A DNA stretch of 64,000 bases from Hyphomicrobiales bacterium (lineage in GTDB: Bacteria > Pseudomonadota > Alphaproteobacteria > Rhizobiales > Rhizobiaceae). The stretch is taken from assembly GCA_900472575.1 (NCBI GenBank), contig UCIV01000010.1, positions 186,001 to 250,000 of the forward strand. The letters run 5' to 3'. A program made the position numbers and the translations under genes. Positions 26,984 to 36,325 of the stretch are shown one piece after another (the stretch's first letter is position 1; every line of letters starts with the position of its first letter). The notes under the pieces are model-generated. The model worked only from the letters and a program-made list of their open reading frames with translations. It ran no database searches and was not told the DNA's origin.

Positions 26984-28177
26984 ATGAGTGATCTTCTGAT
27001 TAAGAACGCAAGACCCATGGGGGGCGAGGCGTCCGACATCCTGATCAGGGACGGCCTTATTGCCGCGATCGGACCGGGACTTGCCGACGAAGGCATTGCA
27101 ACGGAGGACGCCGGTGGCCGTATCGCCATTCCGGGCCTGGTCGATGCGCATACCCATCTCGACAAGTCGCTGCTTGGTTATCCCTGGTATGTCAACGAGG
27201 TCGGCCCGCGGCTGATCGACAAGATCGACAACGAGCGCAAGGTGAAACGCGACTACGGGCTTGATGCCCATGTCCAGTCCATGCGCCAGTCGCTGCAGTC
27301 TGTTGGTTACGGCACGACGCTGATCCGCACCCATGTGGATATCGACACCGATCAGGGGCTGGTCGCGCTCGAAGGCGTGATGGAAACGCGTCGCCAGCTT
27401 GCCGGTGTCGTCGAGATCGAGATCGTCGCCTTCCCGCAATCCGGCCTGCTGCGTCGGCCCGGTACGGTCGAACTGCTCGATCAGGCGATGGCGATGGGCG
27501 CGGATCTCGTCGGCGGCCTCGACCCTTGCGGCATGGACCGCGACCCGAGGGGACATCTCGACACGATCTTCGCGCTGGCGGAAAAATACGGCAAGGGCAT
27601 CGATATCCATCTGCATGAAGGCGGTGAACTCGGGGCCTTTTCTATGGAGCTGATCTTCGAGCGTATTCGGGCTTTCGGCATGCAGGGCAAGGTGGCCGTC
27701 AGCCACGCCTTCTGCCTCGGGATGCCCGACTGGAACGTGAGCCAGGGATTGATCGATACCTGTGCCGAACTCGACGTGCCGATCCTGACCACCGCGCCGC
27801 CGTCGCGCGAAGTCCCGTCGCTCAAGCGGTTGCGCGCCGCCGGCGTGCGTTTCGGCGCAGGGGTGGACGGTTTTCGCGACACATGGGGGCCTTATGGCAA
27901 TGGCGACATGCTGGAGCGCGCCATGCTGCTCGGCATGAAGAACAATCTGCGCCGCGACGATGAATTGCTGATGGCGCTTGCTGTCTGCACGACAGGCGGC
28001 GCGGTGGCGATGGACCGCGCCGACCACGTGCTCACTGTCGGCGGGCGCGGCGATGTGGTCATCGTCGAGGGCGAGAGTGTCGGTGAGGCGATCGTCACCC
28101 ACCAGCCGCGCAAGCTTGTCGTGACGGCCGGCAATGTCGTTGCCCGTGACGGCAAGAGCCTGCGGGGACGGCCATGA
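26984..28177 (+). CDS. Cytosine-deaminase-like amidohydrolase, second copy
   Basis: This 397-residue metal-dependent hydrolase has the first metal motif DAHTHLD (H56, H58), DIHLHEGG, an AVSHAF histidine and a complete terminal aspartate motif GVDGFRDTWGPYGNGDML. All residues for a mononuclear metal site are therefore present. The group includes cytosine deaminase, AtzC (N-isopropylammelide hydrolase) and enzymes acting on other N-heterocycles. It lies 9 bases after the permease gene and overlaps the next gene by 4 bases. Substrate unknown; hydrolysis of a ring amide or deamination of the imported compound is likely. Confidence 0.87.
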   Translation: MSDLLIKNARPMGGEASDILIRDGLIAAIGPGLADEGIATEDAGGRIAIPGLVDAHTHLDKSLLGYPWYVNEVGPRLIDKIDNERKVKRDYGLDAHVQSMRQSLQSVGYGTTLIRTHVDIDTDQGLVALEGVMETRRQLAGVVEIEIVAFPQSGLLRRPGTVELLDQAMAMGADLVGGLDPCGMDRDPRGHLDTIFALAEKYGKGIDIHLHEGGELGAFSMELIFERIRAFGMQGKVAVSHAFCLGMPDWNVSQGLIDTCAELDVPILTTAPPSREVPSLKRLRAAGVRFGAGVDGFRDTWGPYGNGDMLERAMLLGMKNNLRRDDELLMALAVCTTGGAVAMDRADHVLTVGGRGDVVIVEGESVGEAIVTHQPRKLVVTAGNVVARDGKSLRGRP

Positions 28178-29679
28178 TCAGAGACAGGAACTGGTCCGCC
28201 CTTCCGCTCGGAAAACGGCCGCCCGGCCGATGGGCGCTGAAGGCTCGCTACATGATCGCCGATTTTCCCGAAGGCCGGCGGCTCGTCGAAGGTGGCGAAG
28301 CGGTGATCGAGAATGATCGCGTCATCTGGATCGGCAAACGGTTCGAGGGCGAAGTTGCGGCACGTTACGATATGGGCGACGCCCTGATCGGCCCCGGCTT
28401 CGTCGATCTCGATGCGCTGTCCGACCTCGACACGACCGTTCTGGGCATGGACAACCAGCCAGGCTGGAAGAAAGGCCGTGTCTGGCCGACGGATTACGCA
28501 GCACAGGCTTATGAAATGTACAGCTCGGAAGAGCTTGCCTTTCAGAAGCGTTATGCTTTTGCGCAGCTTCTTCTGAACGGCATTACTTCGGCTCTGCCGA
28601 TTGCATCGCTCTTCTACCGCGCCTGGGGCGAGACGGTGGCGGAATTCGAGGCAGCGGCGGTTGCGGCCGAGGAACTCGGCCTGCGTGTCTGGCTCGGGCC
28701 TGCCTATCGCAGCGGCGGCGTGATCCTCGATGAGACGGGCGCGATGCAGCCCGTCTTCGATGAGGAGCGGGGGTTGGCGGGACTTGATGCCGCCGCGGCT
28801 TTTGCAGGTCGCATCCACGGCACCGCTGGCGGCTTGATCTCCGGCATGTTTGCCCCCGACCGGGTCGAGACCTGTACCGAGGCCCTGTTGCGCCGGACAT
28901 TCGCCCATGCCGGGGAGCTGGATCTTCCGGTTCGCCTGCATATGGCACAGGGCGAGATGGAACTGCAGACCGTGCGGCGCCTGCATGGGGTCACCGCGCC
29001 GGAATGGCTGGATGGCCTTGGCCTGCTTTCACCGCGCCTGATCGCGCCGCATGCGACCGTCGCTACGAACGACGATCTTGCCCGCTATGCCGCAAACGGC
29101 GTCACGGTCGCCCATTGCCCGCTCGTTTCGGCCCGGCATGGTTCCTCGCTCAAGTCCTTCTCGAAGCTGAAGGCGATGGGTATCCGCATCGGCATGGGCA
29201 CCGACACCGCGCCGCCGGACATGGTGCTGAACATGTCGGTCGGCCTGATGGCAAACCGCATTGCCGAAGGGCGTGGCGATGCCGGCTCAGCCGCGGAGTT
29301 CTACGACGCTGCGACGATCGCAGGTGCCGACGCTCTCAAACGCCCCGATCTCGGTCGGCTTGCCATCGGCTCCAAAGCCGATATTGCCGTCTTCGACATG
29401 GTCGACCGGATGATCGCGCCGCGCATCGATCCGATCCAGACGCTCGTCTATGGCGCGACCGGGCGCGTCACCAGTGCCACCATCGTCGATGGTCGCCTGT
29501 CGATGCGTGACGGACAGGTTGCCGGGATAGACCTTTCTGCGGCTCGCGATGAGGCACAGGCGCAATTCGACAGGCTTGTGACGCGTTATCCCGAACGCAC
29601 TTACGGGCATCCGCCGGTCGAGACGATCTTTCCTTCAAGCTATCCACTGCATCTCAGCCAAAGCGAGGTTGCGTCATGA
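28174..29679 (+). CDS. Chlorohydrolase-like amidohydrolase family protein with altered HxH motif
   Basis: This 501-residue protein has the fold of the chlorohydrolase/AtzA-TrzN/S-adenosylhomocysteine deaminase group. The downstream barrel motifs are kept: LHMAQGEME, APHATVATND, then GMGTDTAPPD with the conserved Asp. However, the strand-1 metal motif that normally reads GF(V/I)NxHxH is GFVDLDAL (residues 75-82), so D80 and L82 stand where the two histidines should be. It may use a different metal geometry, act without metal, or be non-catalytic. Start and stop overlap neighbours (ATGA), placing it firmly within the importer B operon, between an amidohydrolase and the ATPases. Confidence 0.8.
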   Translation: MIRDRNWSALPLGKRPPGRWALKARYMIADFPEGRRLVEGGEAVIENDRVIWIGKRFEGEVAARYDMGDALIGPGFVDLDALSDLDTTVLGMDNQPGWKKGRVWPTDYAAQAYEMYSSEELAFQKRYAFAQLLLNGITSALPIASLFYRAWGETVAEFEAAAVAAEELGLRVWLGPAYRSGGVILDETGAMQPVFDEERGLAGLDAAAAFAGRIHGTAGGLISGMFAPDRVETCTEALLRRTFAHAGELDLPVRLHMAQGEMELQTVRRLHGVTAPEWLDGLGLLSPRLIAPHATVATNDDLARYAANGVTVAHCPLVSARHGSSLKSFSKLKAMGIRIGMGTDTAPPDMVLNMSVGLMANRIAEGRGDAGSAAEFYDAATIAGADALKRPDLGRLAIGSKADIAVFDMVDRMIAPRIDPIQTLVYGATGRVTSATIVDGRLSMRDGQVAGIDLSAARDEAQAQFDRLVTRYPERTYGHPPVETIFPSSYPLHLSQSEVAS

Positions 29680-30677
29680 GCATTTGCTACCACCCACCAG
29701 CCTCCGATGCGCTCGCGCTGGATGTTCGCGGCCTGTCCGTCGAATTCCCGACCCGCAAGGGAGTACTCACCGCACTCTCCGATGTTTCGTTGACGATCAG
29801 GCGTGGCGAAATTCTCGGTGTCGTCGGCGAATCCGGCGCGGGCAAATCGATGACGGGCATGGCCGTTCTCGGCCTGCTCGAACCGCCCGGCCGTGTGGCT
29901 TCCGGCGAAATTCGCATCGGCGGCAAGCGCACGGACAATCTCGGCGAAGCGGAAATGGCATCGATCCGCGGCAGCATGGTCGGTGCGATCTTTCAGGATC
30001 CGCTCACCTCGCTCAATCCGTTGTTCTCCGTCGGCCAGCAGTTGATCGAGACCGTCCGGCTGCATTCCAGCCGAAGCCGTACGGAAGCGCGCGCCCAAGC
30101 GATCGCATTGCTGAAACAGGTCGGCATTCCCGGCGCGGACGAGCGGATCGATCACTATCCGCACCAGTTTTCCGGCGGCATGCGGCAGCGTGTGGTCATC
30201 GCACTGGCGCTTGCGGGCAATCCGCAACTGATCATCGCCGACGAGCCGACGACGGCGCTCGACGTTTCGATCCAGGCGCAGATTACTGCATTGCTGCGAA
30301 AACTTTGCCGTGAGCACGGTACGGGCGTCATGCTGGTGACGCACGATATGGGCGTGATTGCCGAGACCGCCGACCGTGTGGCCGTGATGTATGCCGGGCG
30401 CGTCATCGAGATCGGTCCGGTCGAAGAGGTGCTGAGCCGGCCGAAACATCCCTATACGCGCGGCCTGATGGGCTCGATCCCGGCACTCGGCGCCCGTGTC
30501 GAGCGTCTTGCCCAGATCGACGGTGCAATGCCGCGACTGAATGCCATTCCCACCGGTTGCGCCTTCAATCCGCGCTGTCTTGAAGCCGGGTCGCGGTGCC
30601 GGCAGGTCCGCCCCGTGATGGTTGTCGAAGGGCAGGGCAGTGTTGCCTGTCTCGTTCATGATGGAGGTGTTCAGTGA
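29676..30677 (+). CDS. ABC transporter ATPase, DppD/OppD type, importer B
   Basis: This 333-residue ATPase has Walker A GESGAGKS, the signature FSGGMRQR, Walker B LIIADEPTTALD and the oligopeptide-transporter C-terminal domain with a cysteine-containing CAFNPRC segment that often binds an iron-sulfur cluster or structural metal in this family. It overlaps the genes on both sides by 4 bases. It pairs with the DppF-type protein encoded next to power importer B. Confidence 0.94.
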   Translation: MSICYHPPASDALALDVRGLSVEFPTRKGVLTALSDVSLTIRRGEILGVVGESGAGKSMTGMAVLGLLEPPGRVASGEIRIGGKRTDNLGEAEMASIRGSMVGAIFQDPLTSLNPLFSVGQQLIETVRLHSSRSRTEARAQAIALLKQVGIPGADERIDHYPHQFSGGMRQRVVIALALAGNPQLIIADEPTTALDVSIQAQITALLRKLCREHGTGVMLVTHDMGVIAETADRVAVMYAGRVIEIGPVEEVLSRPKHPYTRGLMGSIPALGARVERLAQIDGAMPRLNAIPTGCAFNPRCLEAGSRCRQVRPVMVVEGQGSVACLVHDGGVQ

Positions 30678-31654
30678 GAAGCGCAAACAACGCCCTGGAA
30701 GTCGATCAGCTCTCCCGCATTTTCGATGTCTCCGCGCCCTGGCTCAACCGGGTGATCGACCGCAAGCCGAAGCGTTACCTGCGCGCCGTGCAGGATGTCA
30801 CCTTCACGGTCGAGAAGGGGAAATGCCTCGCACTTGTCGGAGAATCCGGTTGCGGCAAGTCCACGGTCGCGCGGCTTGTCACCGGGCTTTATGCACCGAG
30901 CGAAGGCGCAATCCTGTTTGCACCCGCAGACAAGGGCAGGGGCCGCGGCAAGCCGATGGAAGCGCAGATGATCTTCCAGGATCCGCATGCGAGCCTCAAT
31001 CCGCGCTGGCGTGTCGGCGATATCATCGCCGAGCCGATCCGCGAATTCGGCCTGCGCAGTGGCGCTGACGTGATCGAGGCGCGTGTCGCCGAACTGTTGC
31101 GCACGGTCGGCCTTTCTGCGGATGATGCGAAACGGTATCCGCACGAATTTTCCGGCGGACAGCGTCAACGCATCTCGATCGCCCGGGCGCTCGCCAGCGA
31201 ACCGGAATTCCTCGTCTGCGACGAGCCGACCTCTGCACTCGACGTCTCGGTGCAGGCGCAGATCCTCAACCTGATGCGCCGCCTGCAGGACGAACTTGGC
31301 CTCACCTATCTCTTCATCAGCCACAACCTTGCCGTCGTGCGGCATATGGCGGACCGGATCGCGGTCATGTATCTCGGCCGGATCGTCGAGGAGGCCGATA
31401 CCGAGGCGCTTTTTGCCGATCCGCAACACCCCTATACGCGACTGCTGCTCCAGACGATCCCGGATGTTGCGGCTCCCAATCGCGACCGGGAACTGATGGG
31501 CGGCGAACCACCAAGCCCGCTTGATCCGCCAAAGGGTTGTGCGTTTCATCCGCGCTGTCCGATGGCGACGGATATTTGCAGCAAGGCGGCGCCCGAGGTT
31601 CGGGTACGCAAGGGCGGCGGTTTGGTTGCCTGTCATCTGGCGCCAGCCGTCTGA
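30674..31654 (+). CDS. ABC transporter ATPase, DppF/OppF type, importer B
   Basis: This 326-residue ATPase starts at a GTG overlapping the previous stop codon. Walker A is GESGCGKS, the signature FSGGQRQR, Walker B FLVCDEPTSALD, and the C-terminal CAFHPRCP segment is present. It is the second ATPase of importer B. Importers A and C fuse these two domains into one chain, so the split form marks importer B as of different descent. Confidence 0.93.
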   Translation: MRSANNALEVDQLSRIFDVSAPWLNRVIDRKPKRYLRAVQDVTFTVEKGKCLALVGESGCGKSTVARLVTGLYAPSEGAILFAPADKGRGRGKPMEAQMIFQDPHASLNPRWRVGDIIAEPIREFGLRSGADVIEARVAELLRTVGLSADDAKRYPHEFSGGQRQRISIARALASEPEFLVCDEPTSALDVSVQAQILNLMRRLQDELGLTYLFISHNLAVVRHMADRIAVMYLGRIVEEADTEALFADPQHPYTRLLLQTIPDVAAPNRDRELMGGEPPSPLDPPKGCAFHPRCPMATDICSKAAPEVRVRKGGGLVACHLAPAV

Positions 31655-31692
31655 ATCCTTCAACGACCAAGATTTTCAGGAAATACCCGATC

Positions 31693-32889
31693 ATGACCAA
31701 GACGATATTCACCAATGCGAAGCTTGCCGATGGGACGCTGCACGATATTCATGTGGAGAACGGCCGGATAACCGGTATCCAGCCGGCGACCGAGGCATCC
31801 GCTTCAGGCATTGTCGTCGATATCGCAGGGGATCTGCTCGTTCCGGGTTTCGTCGAAGGTCACATCCATCTGGATACGAGCTTCTACGGCGGAAAATGGG
31901 TGCCGCATCGTCCCTGCACCAACGGTTTCGACGTGCATGAACGGGTCGCCTTCCAGGCCGAAAACATGGCGAAAGCGGAGCCGATGGCCGAGCGTGCGAT
32001 AAAGCAGCTCGAACTTTGCGTTTCACACGGCACGTTGCAGATGCGCAGCCATGTCATGGTCGATGGTTCTGTCGGGTTGAAATCGCTGGAGACCATCCTG
32101 GCGGTGAGGGAGCAATACAGGGATGTCATCGATATCCAGCTCGTCGCCTTTCCGCAGAGCGGCATTCTGAAAAGCCCCGGCACTCCGGAGCTTCTCGACG
32201 AGGCCATCGGCCTCGGCGCAGACCTGATCGGCGGGCTGGACCCGGCCAGTTTCGACCGCGATGTCAGCGCCCATCTCGACGTCGTCTTCGGCATAGCCGA
32301 AAAACGCGGCGTCGATGCGGATATCCATCTGCACGAAGGCGGCACGATGGGGGCATTCACCATCGAGGAAATCTGCGCACGGACGGAAGCGCTCGGCATG
32401 CAGGGCCACGTCTCGATCAGTCACGCCTATGGTCTCGGCGATCTTCCAGTCGATGCCGCGCGCAAGATCGCCGCAAGGATTGCCAGAAGCGGTATCTCGA
32501 TCATGACCAATGCGCCGGGGCATCACAGCTTTCCGCCGGTCGCGCTGCTGCGCTCGGAAGGCGTCAACGTTTTCAGCGGCAGCGACAATATCCGCGATAG
32601 CTGGTGGCCTTATGGCGATGGCGACATGCTGCGCCGGGCAGAAATCATCGGTTACCGCTCCGGCTTTTTTACCGACGCGGAATTGCAGGCGGCCTTCGAT
32701 ATCGTCACCACGGCGGGCGCCAAGGCGCTCAGGCTCAATGGTTACGGGATCGAAGTCGGCGCTAAGGCTGATTTTGTTGCGATCGCCGCCGAACATGTTG
32801 CGGAAGCGGTCGTCGGCTTCCCCGGAAATCGCAAAGTATTCAAACAGGGGCGCCTGGTGGCCGACCAAGGCCAAGTCAGGCAAAAGTAA
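31693..32889 (+). CDS. Cytosine-deaminase-like amidohydrolase, third copy
   Basis: The ATG at 31693 gives 398 residues. Metal motifs are complete: EGHIHLD (H57, H59), DIHLHEGG, SISHAYGLG and GSDNIRDSWWPYGDGDML. It is clearly paralogous to the 26984-28177 protein (shared LVAFPQSG, GADLIGGLDP and IDIHLHEGG-type segments) and more distant from the 19684-20904 one. It begins 38 bases after the second ATPase gene and closes the operon. Having paralogs in one operon suggests successive hydrolytic steps on related intermediates or two related substrates (inference). Confidence 0.87.
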   Translation: MTKTIFTNAKLADGTLHDIHVENGRITGIQPATEASASGIVVDIAGDLLVPGFVEGHIHLDTSFYGGKWVPHRPCTNGFDVHERVAFQAENMAKAEPMAERAIKQLELCVSHGTLQMRSHVMVDGSVGLKSLETILAVREQYRDVIDIQLVAFPQSGILKSPGTPELLDEAIGLGADLIGGLDPASFDRDVSAHLDVVFGIAEKRGVDADIHLHEGGTMGAFTIEEICARTEALGMQGHVSISHAYGLGDLPVDAARKIAARIARSGISIMTNAPGHHSFPPVALLRSEGVNVFSGSDNIRDSWWPYGDGDMLRRAEIIGYRSGFFTDAELQAAFDIVTTAGAKALRLNGYGIEVGAKADFVAIAAEHVAEAVVGFPGNRKVFKQGRLVADQGQVRQK

Positions 32890-33302
32890 CTAGCATAAAA
32901 TCGCGTTTCGACTGAGAGCCTCGCCCCACGTCATGGTTGGCGGCCTCGGTTGGAGCGGTAGAAGAAAATCATGGCAGTCCAAAGCTATTTCCGTATAGCG
33001 AAGAGCGGGCTTGCGACTGGCAGTCGAGATTTCACCGAGTGCCAGTACGCCACCGCATCGATAAAATACCGCATCCCTGCCATTCGGAAAATGTCCGTCA
33101 AGTTCCAGAAGGGCTGAGCTATTGCTGCTGCCCTGTTTTCTTTGCAATTGATCAAAACGGCGAAATTGCTGTCGATTCGATAGCTGGCCTTGTTGATGGC
33201 TGCGAGGTTTCTCTCCGATCGCAGGCCTGGCAGAGTAGGCTTTACGTCCCCTCGCTTTGTCAGAAGAGGTGATCTCATTTGTAATTTAGTTCTATATTAT
33301 TG
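32890..33302. other. Intergenic stretch without a supported gene
   Basis: About 410 bases between the amidohydrolase operon and the promoter of the kinase gene. Several short overlapping frames exist on both strands. The one on the minus strand at 32890-33147 (85 codons, with an ELDGHFPNGRDAVFYRCGG stretch) looks most protein-like but matches no family I know and has no convincing start signal; it may be a gene remnant. I see no clear terminator after the amidohydrolase. Confidence 0.4.
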
Positions 33303-33333
33303 TTGACATATAAGCGTTTTTTTATGGTATAAA
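33303..33333 (+). promoter_or_regulatory. Promoter of the four-carbon acid sugar kinase gene
   Basis: TTGACA (33303-33308) and TATAAA (33328-33333) are near-consensus sigma-70 boxes separated by 19 bases; reading the -10 as GTATAA with the preceding TG gives an 18-base spacer. The region is AT-rich, unlike its surroundings. A GCGGAG ribosome binding site and the ATG at 33361 follow within 30 bases. Confidence 0.55.
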
Positions 33334-33360
33334 GATTACAACATAAGTGGGCGGAGACAT

Positions 33361-34389
33361 ATGTTAGCCATTCTCGCGGACGATTTGACAGGTGCGCTCG
33401 ACTCTGCAGCCCCTTTTGCCGGACGTGGTCTTCGTACAGAAGTCGCGCTCGACCGGGATGCAATCTCTGGTGTCGTTGGCGACCGCCCAGACGTTTTGTC
33501 GATCAATCTTAATACGCGGGAAATTGATTCAGATAAGGCTCGTGCTGTAACAGCTGCGGTCATTGCTCTGCTGCCGAAGGGGACGAAACTTTTCAAGAAG
33601 GTCGACTCACGCTTGAAGGGCAATATTGTCGCTGAGTTGGATGCTACCTCCTTCAAAAAAGCTCTCGTCGCGCCGGCGATCCCGGAATTTGACCGTATCG
33701 TGGACGATGGGCGCGTTTGCGGTTTCGGCATAGAGACACCGATCGTGATTGCCGATCGGCTGGGCGCCCATGCTGCCTGCGCCCGCATTCCGAATACCCG
33801 CACGCCGGCCGATATGGATGCCATTCTGGCTGAGGCGCAGAGCGACGGCACGGACCTGTTGGTCGGAGCTCGTGGCCTTGCCGAAGCGCTTGCTCGCCGC
33901 ATGACCGCCGGGGCCGAGGCACGTGCGGCAGCCATTCCCTCCGGCCGGATTGCTTTCGTTATCGGCTCGCGCGATCCGATAACGCTTAGGCAGATAGAAA
34001 TTCTGCGCCATGAACACAGGTTGAATTATCTGCCTGCGCCCAACGGTCATCTCGACGCGGCAACCGATACCGGATCTGACTTGACGCTGGTTCAGGCAAC
34101 GCCGGGTACCGACGATGTAAACCCTCAGCTTGTCTCAGAAGCTCTGGCGGACGGTCTGAAGCGGAATTTCGCCGATTACGAAGGCATACTGCTTCTCTCT
34201 GGTGGCGCGACTGCGGAAGCCGTGCTGCGCAGGTTCGGTCTTTCGCGGATGCGCCTGCATGGTGAATGTATGCCGGGCCTGGGTATTGCTTCAGCCGAGG
34301 GGCGCTGCATTATCGCCAAATCGGGTGGGTTCGGTCAGCCCGATACGTTGAAACAGATTGCAGATACTGTCCTGCAGAAAGCAGGTTGA
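33361..34389 (+). CDS. Four-carbon acid sugar kinase (DUF1537 family; D-threonate/D-erythronate kinase type)
   Basis: This 342-residue member of the DUF1537 kinase family uses ATP to phosphorylate four-carbon sugar acids such as D-threonate or D-erythronate at C4. The N-terminal acid-sugar domain begins with ILADDLTGALDSAAPFA and includes KKVDSRLKGN. The C-terminal nucleotide domain has LLLSGGATAEAVLRR and a KSGGFG ending typical of the family. It is shorter than most (about 420), with compact loops. It overlaps the next gene (GntR) by one base. A PdxA2-type dehydrogenase, the partner enzyme in the known D-threonate pathway, is encoded 2 kb away. Confidence 0.9.
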   Translation: MLAILADDLTGALDSAAPFAGRGLRTEVALDRDAISGVVGDRPDVLSINLNTREIDSDKARAVTAAVIALLPKGTKLFKKVDSRLKGNIVAELDATSFKKALVAPAIPEFDRIVDDGRVCGFGIETPIVIADRLGAHAACARIPNTRTPADMDAILAEAQSDGTDLLVGARGLAEALARRMTAGAEARAAAIPSGRIAFVIGSRDPITLRQIEILRHEHRLNYLPAPNGHLDAATDTGSDLTLVQATPGTDDVNPQLVSEALADGLKRNFADYEGILLLSGGATAEAVLRRFGLSRMRLHGECMPGLGIASAEGRCIIAKSGGFGQPDTLKQIADTVLQKAG

Positions 34390-35096
34390 TGATGGGATTG
34401 GAAACAGGAACAGCTCGCAAAGGTCTCGCTGACGTCGTTTTCGAGCGTATGCTGCGTGCGATCAAGTCCGGTGCCTACAAGCCGGATGAGCGTCTGCCGA
34501 CGGAACATGATCTCGCCGCCGAATTCGAGGTTTCCCGCCCGGTTATCCGCGAGGCATTGAAGCGCTTGCGCGACCAGAGCCTGATCTATTCCCGCCGCGG
34601 GGCGGGTAGTTTTGTCCGCTCGATGGGTCTGAGAAATCCGCTCGGTTTTGGCCAGTTGGAAAATGTCGCCGATCTTCTGAATTGTTACGAATTCCGCCTG
34701 ACACTGGAGCCGGCTGCAGCAGCTGCCGCCGCGACGCGGCATGATGCCGAAAGCCTGAAGGCGATCCGCCAGGCGCTGGAACTGCTGCGTGACGCGACAA
34801 ACCGCCAGTCACATCGCGAAGACGCAGATTTTCAGTTCCATCTCGCAATCGCCCGCGCCGCCCAGAACAATTATTTCTCCACCGCCATGGAGGCGTTGAA
34901 GGACCATATTGCCGTTGGAATGAAGTTCCATGGCGCCTCGATCAAGCGGGAGGCGTCTGGCTTGTCCCGCGTGTTTGGCGAACATGAGGCTATCGCCACT
35001 GCGATTGCCAGCCGTGACGAGAATGAAGCGCGGCGGCTGATGCTTGAACATCTGAAGGGCTCGCGCGAGAGGCTTTTCCAGTCATCTCATAAGTAG
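34389..35096 (+). CDS. GntR family (FCD) transcriptional regulator of cluster C
   Basis: This 235-residue regulator has a winged helix-turn-helix at residues about 10-80 (TEHDLAAEFEVSRPVIREALKRL) and an FCD domain with DADFQFHLAIARAAQNN. The ATG at 34389 overlaps the kinase stop codon; an ATG directly after it is equally possible. It is co-transcribed with the kinase and so most likely senses a four-carbon acid sugar, its phosphate, or the parent ulosonic acid. Repeated motifs upstream of the binding-protein gene at 38835 are candidate sites for it (inference). Confidence 0.9.
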   Translation: MMGLETGTARKGLADVVFERMLRAIKSGAYKPDERLPTEHDLAAEFEVSRPVIREALKRLRDQSLIYSRRGAGSFVRSMGLRNPLGFGQLENVADLLNCYEFRLTLEPAAAAAAATRHDAESLKAIRQALELLRDATNRQSHREDADFQFHLAIARAAQNNYFSTAMEALKDHIAVGMKFHGASIKREASGLSRVFGEHEAIATAIASRDENEARRLMLEHLKGSRERLFQSSHK

Positions 35097-35153
35097 GGTG
35101 GGAGAGATCGAAAATAGCTCTCTCAAGTCTATACCGCAGCGATATCAGACAAA

Positions 35154-35183
35154 AGAGGTGGCGCGAGCTATCGCGCCACCTCT
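35154..35183 (-). terminator. Intrinsic terminator between the gntR and alcohol dehydrogenase genes
   Basis: AGAGGTGGCGCGA (35154-35166) and TCGCGCCACCTCT (35171-35183) form a perfect 13-base stem with a GCTA loop. Read on the minus strand the hairpin is followed by TTTTGTC, so it best serves the minus-strand alcohol dehydrogenase operon; it may also slow plus-strand transcripts from gntR. Confidence 0.85.
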
Positions 35184-35203
35184 CCTCCTCCAGCGGCCTG
35201 TGA

Positions 35204-36325
35204 TCAGAAGCTGGCCCTGTAGATCCCTAGAACGTCGTTAACGCTCATATCGACCGGGTTATTGTCCATCAGTCGGCGAATGGCGTGGGCATCCGCGGCA
35301 AAGCGGGGCAAATCAGCTTCGGCGGCGCCGTGTTTGGCGAGAGACATCTGGATGCCAAGATCAGCGCAGAAGCCATGCGCCGCGCTGCTCAGATCGGCCT
35401 GCGAAAGGTTTTTGCCGAGGCCGAGTGCCTCTGCCACTTCTGCCGTCTTGTCCGTCATGACTGGTTGGTTGAAGGCGAGGACGTGCGGAAACACGATGGC
35501 GTTGGCGAGCCCATGCGGCAGATGCAAAAGCGTCCCGAGCGGATAGGCAATGGCATGACCTGCCGCCGTGTTGACCGGGCCAAGGCAAATGCCGCCGTAA
35601 TAGGACGCGAGCATCAGCCCTTCGCGGGCTTCTCGGTCCGATCCATCCTTGACCGCACGTGCCAGGAATTTGCCGACAAGATGAAAGCCCATACGGGCAA
35701 AACCGTCGATCATCGGATGGGCGCGTCTGTTGGTGAATGCCTCGACGCAATGCGCCATGGCATCAACGCCGGTTGCCGCCGTTACGGCCGGCGGCACCGA
35801 ATAGGTCAGTTCCGGGTCTAGCACCGCCAGATCGGCGATCAGATGCGGGCTTTCGACCGCGATCTTGCTGCCCTTGACCGGGTCGGTAATCAGCGAGCGG
35901 ATACCGGCTTCCGAACCGGTGCCGGCTGTCGTTGCCACCTGCGCCAGCCGGGTCTTGCGGCCGGTAACCTTGTTAGGCCCGGCAACGTCGGCAAGCGTCT
36001 GTTCGCCGTCCCACAGGGCTGCCACCAGCTTGGCGACATCCATGACCGAACCGCCGCCGAGACCGACAACGAGATCCGGTTTTGCTGCCCGCGCTGCAGC
36101 AAGCGCTGCATCGAGCGTCGCAATTTCAGGCTCGCCCGGAATGGCATCGAAAACTGATATTTTGCCCGGCAGTTTAAGGCGATCGACAAAGCCGACAGTA
36201 ATCGGCGTCGCGATCACCAGCGTCGAGGATACGTCACCGGCCCATGGCCCAACTTCGCCGATCGTGCCGGCGCCTACAAGAAGTCTTTTCGGCTGATGCA
36301 GGGTGATAACGGGAGCGCTGCTCAT
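35204..36325 (-). CDS. Iron-containing alcohol dehydrogenase (aldehyde/hydroxy-acid oxidoreductase)
   Basis: This 373-residue group III alcohol dehydrogenase has the nucleotide-binding GGGSVMD motif (residues 91-97), the TTAGTGSEA segment and the four metal ligands D188, H192, H257 and H271 ([31 protein letters not shown]). Members interconvert alcohols and aldehydes or semialdehydes with NAD(P)H. It overlaps the PdxA-family gene by 4 bases and ends that operon. In context it could reduce a four-carbon aldehydic acid to threonate or erythronate, or oxidise a hydroxy acid; direction and substrate are inference. Confidence 0.9.
   Translation of the reverse strand: MSSAPVITLHQPKRLLVGAGTIGEVGPWAGDVSSTLVIATPITVGFVDRLKLPGKISVFDAIPGEPEIATLDAALAAARAAKPDLVVGLGGGSVMDVAKLVAALWDGEQTLADVAGPNKVTGRKTRLAQVATTAGTGSEAGIRSLITDPVKGSKIAVESPHLIADLAVLDPELTYSVPPAVTAATGVDAMAHCVEAFTNRRAHPMIDGFARMGFHLVGKFLARAVKDGSDREAREGLMLASYYGGICLGPVNTAAGHAIAYPLGTLLHLPHGLANAIVFPHVLAFNQPVMTDKTAEVAEALGLGKNLSQADLSSAAHGFCADLGIQMSLAKHGAAEADLPRFAADAHAIRRLMDNNPVDMSVNDVLGIYRASF

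Noticed and set aside
32890..33147. 85-codon minus-strand frame
   Set aside because: Some protein-like composition, but no start signal, no recognised family and overlapping frames; reported only as part of an empty stretch.
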